From Hyphomicrobiales bacterium (GTDB lineage: Bacteria > Pseudomonadota > Alphaproteobacteria > Rhizobiales > Aestuariivirgaceae), in assembly GCA_025359265.1 (NCBI GenBank), contig JANYHB010000057.1, forward strand, positions 1 through 57,358: 57,358 nt of DNA, given 5' to 3'. This document shows, piece after piece, positions 7,913 through 16,076 of the stretch. Made by a program: the position numbers and the translations under genes. Numbering within the stretch: position 1 is the first letter of the stretch; every line of letters begins with the position of its first letter. The notes under the pieces are model-generated. The model searched no databases and was not told the DNA's origin. It saw nothing but the letters and a program-made list of their open reading frames with translations.

Positions 7913-9070
7913 ATGTCGATGATGCGGTTTCACGGCCCTGCGGGCCAAGAAGATATGCCTTATCTTCTTACGCCCGGCCCGCTCACCACATCGCGTACCG
8001 TGAAACTGGCTATGTTGGCCGATTGGGGCAGCCGCGATGTGGAGTTTCGCAAGCTGGTGAAGGAAATCCGCCAAGAGCTTTTGCAGATTGCCGGGTGTGA
8101 TGACACTTATGAATGCGTGTTGATGCAAGGTTCTGGCACCTTCGCCATCGAAGCAGCCCTTGGCGCATTTTGCCCCGACAAGCGCAAGAAAACGTTGGTT
8201 GTGGCCAACGGGGCTTACGGCGAACGCGCAGCGCAAATACTGACGCGGATCAACCGCCCTCACGAACGCATCAGCAAAAATGACACAACCCAGCTCTCAG
8301 CGGAGCATATCATTCCCACTTTGCAGGAGGACAAGAATATCAGCCACGTGTGGCTGATCCATTGTGAGACAACTTCCGGAATTGTGAATCCCATTGGTGA
8401 TCTTTCGCGCGCCGCCAAATCGCGCGGCTGCATTTTCATGGTGGATGCGATGTCAAGTTTTGGTGCGCTGGATATCAACATGGTGCGCGATGGGATTGAT
8501 GTATTGGTGTCTTCTTCAAACAAATGTATCGAGGGCATTCCTGGCTTCGCTTATGTTTTGGTACGAAAGAATTTGTTGCTGCTATCGCAAGGCCATTCGC
8601 ATTCCGTTGTGTTAGATCTCTATGATCAGTGGATTGGTTTAGAGGCCAGTGGCCAGTTTCGCTTCACCCCACCCACCCACGCTTTGGTGGCTTTTCGCCA
8701 GGCGCTGCGAGAGTTGGATGAAGAAGGTGGAACGGCGGCCCGCCGCAAGCGCTATGCGCGCAATGCGGAAGCATTGGTCAAAGGACTGGCGGAAATTGGC
8801 ATTAAGCCACTGCTTTCAGACAACGCGTCTGGCCCGATCATCCAGACATTTTTAACACCCCGCGACAGTCATTTCAAATTCGACTTATTTTATGAAAAAT
8901 TGCGCCAGCGCGGCTTTGCCATTTATCCGGGCAAGTTGACGCAACGCGATAGCTTTCGCATTGGCACGATTGGCCATTTGGACGAAGCGGTTATGTTGCG
9001 CGCCGTTGCAGCAATCAAAGATGTGCTGCAAGAAATGAACGTAAAAGATTTTATGCCGAGGGATCTGTGA
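7913..9070 (+). CDS. phnW: 2-aminoethylphosphonate:pyruvate aminotransferase
   Basis: PhnW transfers the amino group of 2-aminoethylphosphonate to pyruvate, giving phosphonoacetaldehyde and alanine. It is a PLP-dependent class V aminotransferase. The N-terminal LLTPGPLTTS and DWGSRDVEFRKL blocks are diagnostic of PhnW. Asp178 in MVDAMSSFG contacts the PLP ring nitrogen, and Lys204 in SSSNKCIEG is the Schiff-base lysine. Length is 385 residues. The start has a strong GAGGAG ribosome-binding site. The stop overlaps the GTG of phnA by 4 bp (GTGA), so the two are translationally coupled. Confidence 0.94.
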   Translation: MSMMRFHGPAGQEDMPYLLTPGPLTTSRTVKLAMLADWGSRDVEFRKLVKEIRQELLQIAGCDDTYECVLMQGSGTFAIEAALGAFCPDKRKKTLVVANGAYGERAAQILTRINRPHERISKNDTTQLSAEHIIPTLQEDKNISHVWLIHCETTSGIVNPIGDLSRAAKSRGCIFMVDAMSSFGALDINMVRDGIDVLVSSSNKCIEGIPGFAYVLVRKNLLLLSQGHSHSVVLDLYDQWIGLEASGQFRFTPPTHALVAFRQALRELDEEGGTAARRKRYARNAEALVKGLAEIGIKPLLSDNASGPIIQTFLTPRDSHFKFDLFYEKLRQRGFAIYPGKLTQRDSFRIGTIGHLDEAVMLRAVAAIKDVLQEMNVKDFMPRDL

Positions 9071-10302
9071 AAAATATCACGGTTAACGGCCGCACTTACA
9101 ATTGGCCAGCGCAACCGCTTGTGGTGATTTGTTGCGATGGCAGCGAACCGGAATATATGGAACGGGCCATGGCAGATGGCTTGATGCCAAACCTGCGCCA
9201 CATTATTGCAAAGGGCGAGAATTTGCGCGGTCTTTCTGCCATGCCGTCTTTCACCAATCCAAACAACATGTCGATTGCTACGGGGTGCACACCTGATATT
9301 CACGGCATTTGCGGAAATTATCTGATCGATCCAGCCACCGGGTTGGAGACAATGATGAATGATCCGCGATGGCTGACGGCACCCACGATATTCGCTGCCT
9401 TTCAACACCTGGGTGCCAAAGTTTGTGTGGTGACGGCCAAAGACAAATTACGCTTGCTGCTGGGCCATGGCCTTAAATTTGATGGAACCGCAGTCTGCTT
9501 TTCCTCAGAGAAGGCAGATAAGGCCACATTGAAAGACAATGGCATATCCAATGCCTTGAATCTTGTTGGCAGGCCATTGCCAGAGGTCTATTCCTCCGAA
9601 TTATCAGAATTCGTGTTCGCGGCGGGACTAGAATTATTAAAGCGCGAAAAGCCCAACCTCATGTATCTATCCACAACCGATTATGTGCAGCACAAATTTG
9701 CGCCGGGTTCTGAAGGCGCAAACCGCTTCTATAAAATGCTGGACAGCTATATTGGAGCGCTTGACGCTGCCGGCTGTACGCTTATTATTGTGGCTGATCA
9801 CGGGATGAAGAATAAACACAGGTCTGACGGCACGCCCGATGTAATTTATTTGCAAGATGCACTTGATCATGAATTTGGCGAGGGCGCCACACGAGTGATA
9901 TTGCCAATCACCGACCCTTACGTGGTGCATCACGGTGCGCTCGGCTCATTCGCGCAAATTTATCTTTACGGCGCAGCAGAAGCCAAGGTGGCCGCCTTTA
10001 TCGAAGAGCAGGAAGGAATTGATGTTGTGCTAAGCAGAGCCGAAGCCGCAAAAGCTTATGCCCTGCCGCCTGAGCGTTGCGGCGATCTTATCATCATTTC
10101 CGGTGGGCCGCAGCACAACAGGGTTATAGGAACTTCGGCCAGTAAGCATGATCTTTCGGGGCTTGATGCGCCGCTGCGTTCACATGGCGGATTGTCTGAA
10201 CAGGTCATCCCTTTTATCAGCAACGTGAAGCTTAAAGGCGTGCCGCAGCCGCTGCATAATTGGGACGCGTTTTTTGTGGGTTGTAACTGTGTGGAACAAT
10301 AA
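9067..10302 (+). CDS. phnA: Phosphonoacetate hydrolase
   Basis: PhnA cleaves the C-P bond of phosphonoacetate to acetate and phosphate. It belongs to the alkaline phosphatase superfamily of two-zinc hydrolases. Asp24 in ICCDGSEPEY and Thr63 in SFTNPNN are the expected metal ligand and nucleophile. Further ligands lie in STTDYVQHKFAP and VADHGMKNKH, with a C-terminal His in LRSHGGLSEQ. Length is 411 residues. The start is GTG, overlapping the phnW stop. phnY begins at the base after its stop. The neighbours phnW and phnY supply its substrate, which supports this call over a generic phosphodiesterase. Confidence 0.93.
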   Translation: MKNITVNGRTYNWPAQPLVVICCDGSEPEYMERAMADGLMPNLRHIIAKGENLRGLSAMPSFTNPNNMSIATGCTPDIHGICGNYLIDPATGLETMMNDPRWLTAPTIFAAFQHLGAKVCVVTAKDKLRLLLGHGLKFDGTAVCFSSEKADKATLKDNGISNALNLVGRPLPEVYSSELSEFVFAAGLELLKREKPNLMYLSTTDYVQHKFAPGSEGANRFYKMLDSYIGALDAAGCTLIIVADHGMKNKHRSDGTPDVIYLQDALDHEFGEGATRVILPITDPYVVHHGALGSFAQIYLYGAAEAKVAAFIEEQEGIDVVLSRAEAAKAYALPPERCGDLIIISGGPQHNRVIGTSASKHDLSGLDAPLRSHGGLSEQVIPFISNVKLKGVPQPLHNWDAFFVGCNCVEQ

Positions 10303-11745
10303 ATGACACGTTCCATCATTCATGAAGCCATGCGCATTGGGGGCAAAAAGGTCACCGCTGAAAAGACATTTGAGGTTCGCTATCCCTATACCAATGAAGT
10401 GATAGGCACGGTGCCTGCTGGCCACGCAGGCCATGCTGCACGCGCCTTTGAAATTGCAGCCGCGTTCAGGCCAAAACTCACACGATATGAGCGGCAACAA
10501 ATTTTGTTTCGCACGGCAGAGTTGATCAAGAAGTATGCAGATGAACTTGCCAGCCTCATCACGCTTGAACTTGGGCTTTCCTTGAAGGATTCTGCCTATG
10601 AGTGTGGCCGCGCCTATGATGTGTTTTCGCTCGCAGGGCAGTTAGCGATTTACGATGACGGGCAAATTTTCTCTTGCGATCTCACCCCGCAGGGCAGGGC
10701 GCGAAAGATTTTCACCAAGCGTGAGCCCGTTGGGGTGATCAGCGCCATCACGCCCTTTAACCACCCTCTTAATATGGTCAGCCACAAGGTGGCGCCCGCT
10801 ATTGCCACGAATAACTGCGTGGTGTGCAAGCCCGCTGATTTAACGCCGCTCACAGCAATCAGGCTGGCAGATATCTTGTATGAAGCGGGTTTGCCGCCAG
10901 AGATGTTCCAGGTTGTCACCGGCCTGCCAGCAGATATCGGCAACGAGATGGTAACCAATGCGAATATCAACGTCATCACTTTCACCGGGGGTGTGCGCGT
11001 TGGCAAGATCATTGCAGCGAAGACGGGCTATACACGGGCCGCTCTTGAATTGGGGGGCAATGATCCCTTGATCGTGTTGGATGACTTGTCGGATTCTGAT
11101 TTAGACAAAGCCGCTGAGCTTGCGGTGGCTGGCGCCACCAAAAATTCTGGCCAGCGCTGCACGGCTGTGAAGCGCATTCTGGTGCAGCCGAAGGTGGCTG
11201 AAGCTTTTGTCGAGAAAGTTTTAGCTTTGGCCCAGAAGATAAAATTTGGCGACCCTGAAAATTCCGCAACTGATTTGGGGTGTGTGGTGAATGCCGTGGC
11301 AGCTGAAATGTTCGAAAAGCGCGTATTGGCCGCAGCGCGAGAGGGCGGAAAAATTCTCTATCATCCAGAGCGCAAGGGCGCTGTATTGCCGCCCCTTACA
11401 ATTGATCATGTTAATCCAAATTCCGAGCTGGTTTTCCAGGAAACTTTCGGCCCAGTCATCCCCATCATCCGCGCCCCTGCTGATGATGGGGAGTTGATCA
11501 AACTGTCCAACTCCACGGCGTTCGGACTTTCGTCAGGGGTGTGCAGCAACAGCCTGCAGCGCATCACCAGATACATTGAAGGCTTGAATGTGGGCACGGT
11601 GAATATCTGGGAAGTGCCTGGTTACCGGATCGAAATGTCACCGTTTGGCGGCATCAAAGATTCGGGCAACGGCATTAAAGAGGGCGTTGCCGAGGCAATG
11701 AAATTTTATACCAACGTTAAAACCTGGTCTCTGCCATGGCCATAA
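10303..11745 (+). CDS. phnY: Phosphonoacetaldehyde dehydrogenase
   Basis: PhnY oxidises phosphonoacetaldehyde to phosphonoacetate with NAD, linking PhnW and PhnA. The 480-residue protein is a complete aldehyde dehydrogenase. Asn153 (TPFNHPLN), Glu249 (LELGGND) and the nucleophile Cys286 ([11 protein letters not shown]) are all present. The assignment to phosphonoacetaldehyde rests on the phnW-phnA-phnY context known from Sinorhizobium meliloti; the sequence alone would say only aldehyde dehydrogenase. It starts directly after the phnA stop and overlaps the CoA-transferase gene by 10 bp. Confidence 0.9.
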   Translation: MTRSIIHEAMRIGGKKVTAEKTFEVRYPYTNEVIGTVPAGHAGHAARAFEIAAAFRPKLTRYERQQILFRTAELIKKYADELASLITLELGLSLKDSAYECGRAYDVFSLAGQLAIYDDGQIFSCDLTPQGRARKIFTKREPVGVISAITPFNHPLNMVSHKVAPAIATNNCVVCKPADLTPLTAIRLADILYEAGLPPEMFQVVTGLPADIGNEMVTNANINVITFTGGVRVGKIIAAKTGYTRAALELGGNDPLIVLDDLSDSDLDKAAELAVAGATKNSGQRCTAVKRILVQPKVAEAFVEKVLALAQKIKFGDPENSATDLGCVVNAVAAEMFEKRVLAAAREGGKILYHPERKGAVLPPLTIDHVNPNSELVFQETFGPVIPIIRAPADDGELIKLSNSTAFGLSSGVCSNSLQRITRYIEGLNVGTVNIWEVPGYRIEMSPFGGIKDSGNGIKEGVAEAMKFYTNVKTWSLPWP

Positions 11746-12956
11746 ATAATGGCGCACTCAAGGGGTTGCGTGTGCTTGATCTCACGCGGGTTCTGGCCGG
11801 CCCCTGGGCAACCCAAATGCTGGCGGATTTTGGGGCTGAAGTGCTTAAAATTGAGAAGCCCATTGAAGGCGACGACACGCGCGGCTGGGGGCCACCGTTT
11901 GTAAAAAACGCTGATGGCACCGACGGTGATGCTGCCTATTTTCACTCTGCCAATCGCGGCAAGAAATCGGTTTGCATTGATCTGTCGCATTTCGAGGGAG
12001 CTAACCTTATCAAAGCTTTGGCTGTGAAAAGTGATATTCTGGTTGAGAACTTCAAAGTGGGCGGTTTGGCCAAATATGGCTTGGACTTTGACGCCCTTGC
12101 CAAACTTAATCCGCGCCTGATTTATTGTTCGATTACGGGCTTCGGGCAAACTGGCCCTTACGCCGGTCGCGCGGGTTATGATTTCATGATCCAAGGCATG
12201 GCGGGGGTGATGTCCATTACCGGCGAGCCGGATGGTGAGCCCATGAAAATGGGCGTCGCTTTTTCAGATGTGTTTGCTGGCCTTCACGCCATGATCGGCA
12301 TTCAGGCGGCGCTCTATGCGCGCGAGAAGACGGGCAAGGGCCAGCACATCGACATTTCACTTCTGGATTCACAAGTATCGGTTTTGGCCAATCAAGCGCT
12401 TAATTATTTGGTGGGTAGCAAGGTGCCAGAGCGGCTGGGTAACGAACACCCCAACATCGTGCCTTATCAAACTTTTGAAACCGCCGATGGCAATATCATC
12501 ATCGCGGCGGGCAATGATCGTCAGTATGCGGAGTTTTGCCGTATTATTGGTGCGGTGGGGCTTGGCAATGATGAGCGCTACAAAACCAATCGCGGGCGCG
12601 TGGAGCACCGGGCAGAACTTATTCCCGCCCTGCGCCGTTATTTGAAAGCCCGCACCACAGCGCAGTGGGTGGAAGCCTTTGAGGCAGATAACGTTCCCTG
12701 CGGCCCCATCAATACTCTTGATCAAGTTTTTGAAAATTCCCAACTCAGGGCGCGGGGCCTGCGTTTGGATTTATTACAAAGCAGCGGCGGCAGTGTGCCA
12801 TCAGTTGCCAATCCAATCGTATTTAGCCAAACACCAATTCGTTACACGACAGCCTCGCCACTTTTGGGGCATGATACGGACGAAGTTTTGGGACAAATCT
12901 TGAAATTGGATTCCGCCGAGCTTACCTCTCTCAGGAACAAGAAAGTGATTGGGTGA
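11736..12956 (+). CDS. Family III (CaiB/BaiF) CoA-transferase
   Basis: Family III enzymes move CoA between carboxylic acids. The N-terminal [19 protein letters not shown] and the [13 protein letters not shown] block are diagnostic. The probable catalytic aspartate is Asp149 in [11 protein letters not shown]. Length is 406 residues, normal for the family. It overlaps phnY by 10 bp and is therefore probably in the phosphonate operon. PhnA releases acetate, so a role in activating an acid product is possible, but no sequence feature shows the substrate. Glutarate or succinate specificity is equally possible. Confidence 0.85.
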   Translation: MAINNGALKGLRVLDLTRVLAGPWATQMLADFGAEVLKIEKPIEGDDTRGWGPPFVKNADGTDGDAAYFHSANRGKKSVCIDLSHFEGANLIKALAVKSDILVENFKVGGLAKYGLDFDALAKLNPRLIYCSITGFGQTGPYAGRAGYDFMIQGMAGVMSITGEPDGEPMKMGVAFSDVFAGLHAMIGIQAALYAREKTGKGQHIDISLLDSQVSVLANQALNYLVGSKVPERLGNEHPNIVPYQTFETADGNIIIAAGNDRQYAEFCRIIGAVGLGNDERYKTNRGRVEHRAELIPALRRYLKARTTAQWVEAFEADNVPCGPINTLDQVFENSQLRARGLRLDLLQSSGGSVPSVANPIVFSQTPIRYTTASPLLGHDTDEVLGQILKLDSAELTSLRNKKVIG

Positions 12957-12960
12957 AAAC

Positions 12961-13275
12961 ATGGCAAAAACACAAGCAACTTGGAATGGCAAAGTGATTG
13001 CGTCGTCAGATCACTGCATCGCTGTTGAAGGCAATGCTTATTTCCCAGCGCAAGATATCATGAAAGAATTTTTTAAACCTTCAGCCCACACGTCAGTGTG
13101 CCCATGGAAGGGAGACGCAAGCTATTTCAATATCGAAGTTGATGGCAGAATCAACGCCAATGCCGCTTGGGTTTATAACGCGCCGAAACCCGCAGCGGCA
13201 GCCATCAAGGGCTATGTCGCTTTTTGGAAAGGTGTCGAAGTAAACGGCGGCGAGTTCGCCAAGCCGATGGTCTAA
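12961..13275 (+). CDS. DUF427 family protein
   Basis: This 104-residue protein matches the DUF427 fold. Characteristic pieces are TWNGKVIASSDHCIAVEGNA, the TSVCPWKGDASYFNIEV core, and the C-terminal YVAFWKGVEV. The family has no established biochemical role. A frame with a TTG start extends 4 codons upstream, but the ATG at 12961 lies 4 bp after the CoA-transferase stop and is preferred. It appears to be the last gene of the phn transcript. Confidence 0.85.
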   Translation: MAKTQATWNGKVIASSDHCIAVEGNAYFPAQDIMKEFFKPSAHTSVCPWKGDASYFNIEVDGRINANAAWVYNAPKPAAAAIKGYVAFWKGVEVNGGEFAKPMV

Positions 13276-13402
13276 AAAGGCATTAACCCGGCTGTCAGCC
13301 ATCCGGCATCGATCACTAAAATGTTGAACTTGCCCATTAACGCCAGTTGGCACATGTCGCTTTCTGACGAGAAGCCGCATTTCAACTTAGGCATAAGGTG
13401 GC

Positions 13403-13702
13403 ATGGCGCATCTGGTGATTACTTATTGGCGTGATATCCCATCGGCGGTTTCGGTTAAAATCGGTCGCAAGGAAGAGAAGCGCATGCTCGACAACCGTTT
13501 CATGGAGGCCATCGATATGGCGGCCATGCGTTCGGGGTCCACTGACTCAGACGCTTATCTCGCCGATTGGCGACGCAGTGACCCCGTTGTGGTTTCTGAT
13601 GACATGGCAGCGGAAGCCGATAAGGCCAAGTCGGCACTCGAATCGCATTACACCCTAGACCTCATCAAGTCCTTGATTACCACGGGAGGGCGAAATTCAT
13701 GA
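13403..13702 (+). CDS. PF13769 'virulence factor' family protein
   Basis: The 99-residue protein matches the small PF13769 family, with the N-terminal VITYWRDIPSAVSVKIGR and the DAYLADWRRSDP block. The name is historical and no function is established. Homologues often sit beside methyltetrahydrofolate or corrinoid methyltransferase genes, as here, which suggests a role in C1 transfer rather than virulence. Its stop overlaps the ATG of the next small ORF by 4 bp. The 127 bp before it hold no other recognisable element. Confidence 0.8.
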   Translation: MAHLVITYWRDIPSAVSVKIGRKEEKRMLDNRFMEAIDMAAMRSGSTDSDAYLADWRRSDPVVVSDDMAAEADKAKSALESHYTLDLIKSLITTGGRNS

Positions 13703-13878
13703 GTAGCGATTCAAGAGAGCAGTGGCTGGCAGATGTACCGGCACAGCCTTGTGCGTTAACCGGAGAAGGCGACACTGGCGTCGGCAACAGGCCGCAACGC
13801 CATATTGACTTTGCACAAACAAATCACCAACACCCCGACAACCACACTGACTTCTGGCCAAGCCAAGGAAAGCCATGA
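13699..13878 (+). CDS. Unrecognised 59-residue protein, coupled on both sides
   Basis: An uninterrupted ATG-to-TGA frame of 60 codons fills the gap between the PF13769 gene and the methyltransferase gene. Its ATG overlaps the upstream stop as ATGA (13699-13702), and its TGA overlaps the downstream start as ATGA (13875-13878). The product is hydrophilic, with one Cys (residue 18), and is rich in Asp, His, Gln and Asn in its second half (RHIDFAQTNHQHPDNHTDFW). There is no signal peptide or membrane segment. I do not recognise a family. The double coupling is strong positional evidence that the frame is translated. Confidence 0.6.
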   Translation: MSSDSREQWLADVPAQPCALTGEGDTGVGNRPQRHIDFAQTNHQHPDNHTDFWPSQGKP

Positions 13879-14831
13879 CGCATACTCTCGTTGCATCCGC
13901 CACGCGCACGCATATCATCGGCTTTGACAAGCCTTTCACCGTGATTGGCGAACGCATTAACCCCACGGGGCGCAAAAAGCTGGCAGCTGAAATGCAGGCC
14001 GGAAATTTTGATGGCGTGATCAGTGACGTGCTGGCCCAAATGGCTGCTGGTGCGCATATTCTGGATGTAAATGCGGGTGTAACGGCGGTTAACCCGAATG
14101 AAACAGAGCCACCACTGCTCAAACAAACCTTGGAGATCGTACAATCTGTGTGCGATCTGCCGCTGTGCATAGATAGTTCGGTGACCGCTGCTTTAAAGGT
14201 TGGTCTTGAAACCGCCGTCGGTCGGCCTTTGGTCAATTCGGTTACGGGTGAAGAAGAAAAACTTGCAGCCATTTTGCCGCTGGTAGCCAAATATAATGTG
14301 CCCGTGGTGGCCATCTCCAATGATGAAACGGGCATCAGCGAAGATCCTGACGTGCGTTTCGCGGTGGCCAAGAAAATTGTCGAACGCGCCGCTGACTATG
14401 GCATCAAGCCCGAAGATATTGTGGTTGATCCCTTGGTCATGCCCATCGGCGCCATGGGCACGGCGGGCCAACAGGTGTTCCGTCTGGTCAGGCGCTTGCG
14501 TGAAGAGCTGAAGGTGAACACCACCTGTGGCGCTTCGAATGTATCCTTCGGGATGCCCAACCGCCGCGCCCTCACCGGTTATTTCCTGGCGATGGCGGCT
14601 TCACATGGCATGACTTCAGCCATCATGAACCCGCTGCATGACGAAGACATGCACGCCATTTTCGGCGCGAATGTGTTGAATGGCACCGACGCGCATTGCA
14701 GATTCTGGACTAACAAATTCCGCGAGATGACGTCGGGGCCATCAGCTGCGGCGCAAGCTGCTGGGCTGCAATCATCCAACGAAGACATCGAAGCAAGGCG
14801 TGCCGCCAGGGAGGCGAGGCGCAGAAGGTGA
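13875..14831 (+). CDS. Methyltetrahydrofolate:corrinoid methyltransferase (pterin-binding)
   Basis: This pterin-binding TIM-barrel protein is predicted to move a methyl group between tetrahydrofolate and a corrinoid protein. The DHPS-like motifs are present: VIGERINPTGRKKL, HILDVNAGV, PLCIDSS, LVNSVTGEEEKL, VDPLVMPIG and the CGASNVSFGMPNR loop. Length is 318 residues. The last 20 residues become strongly arginine-rich (RRAAREARRRR). A partner corrinoid protein is not in the window. The ASKHA activator encoded 1.2 kb downstream fits the same pathway. MetH is excluded because its other domains are missing. Confidence 0.88.
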   Translation: MTHTLVASATRTHIIGFDKPFTVIGERINPTGRKKLAAEMQAGNFDGVISDVLAQMAAGAHILDVNAGVTAVNPNETEPPLLKQTLEIVQSVCDLPLCIDSSVTAALKVGLETAVGRPLVNSVTGEEEKLAAILPLVAKYNVPVVAISNDETGISEDPDVRFAVAKKIVERAADYGIKPEDIVVDPLVMPIGAMGTAGQQVFRLVRRLREELKVNTTCGASNVSFGMPNRRALTGYFLAMAASHGMTSAIMNPLHDEDMHAIFGANVLNGTDAHCRFWTNKFREMTSGPSAAAQAAGLQSSNEDIEARRAAREARRRR

Positions 14832-14852
14832 TCACACACTGCAATGTGATCA
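14829..14852 (+). terminator. Inverted repeat at the end of the methyltransferase gene
   Basis: TGATCACA (14829-14836) and TGTGATCA (14845-14852) form a perfect 8-bp stem with an 8-nt loop. The repeat starts at the stop codon itself. No T-run follows, so it is a weak terminator candidate at most and could instead be a protein-binding palindrome. Confidence 0.35.
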
Positions 14853-14927
14853 GTCTCACCGCGTCGTTACTTTAAGTTGATCGTCATCCTGCGTTATGCC
14901 TGACGCGCACCAACTCAGGAGAAACTC

Positions 14928-15566
14928 ATGCGCATCGCAGCAACAGCTTTCATATTTTTTGCCACAACCTTTGCCTTGGCCCCAGCCCAAGCCGGTGGCC
15001 CCGCGCGTGGTGTTGTGGAACTATTCACCAGTCAAGGCTGTTCGTCTTGCCCGCCAGCGGATGCCACGCTCAGCAATATCATTGACCGGGGCGGCGTTAT
15101 CGCGCTCGCTTGGCATGTGGACTATTGGGATTCTCTCGGCTGGAAAGACACCTTTTCGTCTGCAACTGCCACAACCCGCCAAGCAACTTATGCCGAGCAT
15201 ATCGGCGGCGGGTCTTACACCCCAGAATTTGTGGTAAATGGTTCGCGTGGTTCATCCAGCAACGCCAGCGTGGGCGGCGGATTGCCAGTGGCCGTGAATG
15301 TTGAGGGCGGCAGCGTCAAGATTGCTTCCGGCAGTGGCGTGGCCAATGTGTTCCTGGTCAACTTCAGCGGTTCACAAACCGTGCCAATTGGGCGGGGCGA
15401 AAACGCCGGTCGCAATGTTACTTATCGCCACGTGGTCACCAGTATGCGCAAACTCGCTTCATGGAATGGCTCAGCTCTTAGTCTTGCTGGCGGCGGTGGC
15501 GGCAACTGTGCGGTGATCGTGCAACGCCCCGGTCAAGGCGAGATTATTGGCGCTGCAATGTGCTGA
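14928..15566 (+). CDS. Secreted DUF1223 (thioredoxin-like) protein
   Basis: The protein has a signal peptide (residues 1-22, ending APAQA). The mature part starts with the family motif VVELFTSQGCSSCPPAD, whose CSSC pair resembles a thioredoxin-type redox site. The WHVDYWDSLGWKD block is also typical. DUF1223 proteins are common in alphaproteobacteria and have no settled function; a periplasmic thiol-redox role is inferred. Length is 212 residues. The 3' end overlaps the convergent GNAT gene by 23 bp. A CAGGAG ribosome-binding site precedes the ATG. Confidence 0.88.
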   Translation: MRIAATAFIFFATTFALAPAQAGGPARGVVELFTSQGCSSCPPADATLSNIIDRGGVIALAWHVDYWDSLGWKDTFSSATATTRQATYAEHIGGGSYTPEFVVNGSRGSSSNASVGGGLPVAVNVEGGSVKIASGSGVANVFLVNFSGSQTVPIGRGENAGRNVTYRHVVTSMRKLASWNGSALSLAGGGGGNCAVIVQRPGQGEIIGAAMC

Positions 15567-16017
15567 GATCGAGATGAAAGAATTTGCAAAATTCTGACTT
15601 TTCGTAATCTGAGAATTTTTCACCTTCGATAAACCCATGTTTTTGATAGAGCGCCAGTGCTGCCAAAAAAGTGTCACTGGTGCCCGTTTCTAAGGATAAA
15701 CGTTTCAATCCGCGCCGCTGGGCCTCATCCATAATGTGCAGGAGCATGGCCTCGCCGTAACCCCTGCCCGATTGACCATGAGCTACCCGCATGGATTTGA
15801 TTTCGCCCACAGCGTTATCCAACTCATTAAGCGCCCCCATCACAACCAATTTATCGCCTTCCCAACCGGTGTAAAAACTAATCTCCGGCTTTTGCAATCC
15901 TGATAAATCCAAGGCAAAGCTATGCCCCGGCGGGCTCGCCTCGCGCATACCCTGCAAATGCATGCTCAGCAGCGCTTTTACCTGCGCATTATCGAAATCG
16001 CCCTGGCTAATCCTCAT
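15544..16017 (-). CDS. GNAT family N-acetyltransferase
   Basis: The central segment IKSMRVAHGQSGRGYGEAML holds the acetyl-CoA binding Q/RxxGxG/A loop (here QSGRGYGEA). The C-terminal LALYQKHGFIEGEKF is the usual last helix and strand of GNAT enzymes. Length is 157 residues from the ATG at 16017; a TTG six codons earlier is possible but less likely. Substrate is unknown. It is divergent from the ASKHA gene with a gap of about 60 bp and overlaps DUF1223 at its 3' end. Confidence 0.85.
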   Translation of the reverse strand: MRISQGDFDNAQVKALLSMHLQGMREASPPGHSFALDLSGLQKPEISFYTGWEGDKLVVMGALNELDNAVGEIKSMRVAHGQSGRGYGEAMLLHIMDEAQRRGLKRLSLETGTSDTFLAALALYQKHGFIEGEKFSDYEKSEFCKFFHLDLSTLQRQ

Positions 16018-16076
16018 CGGTGCAGCATGTCGCAATTTGGCCTTTTCGGCAAGTTGGCCTGCGCTATAAAGGTGTG

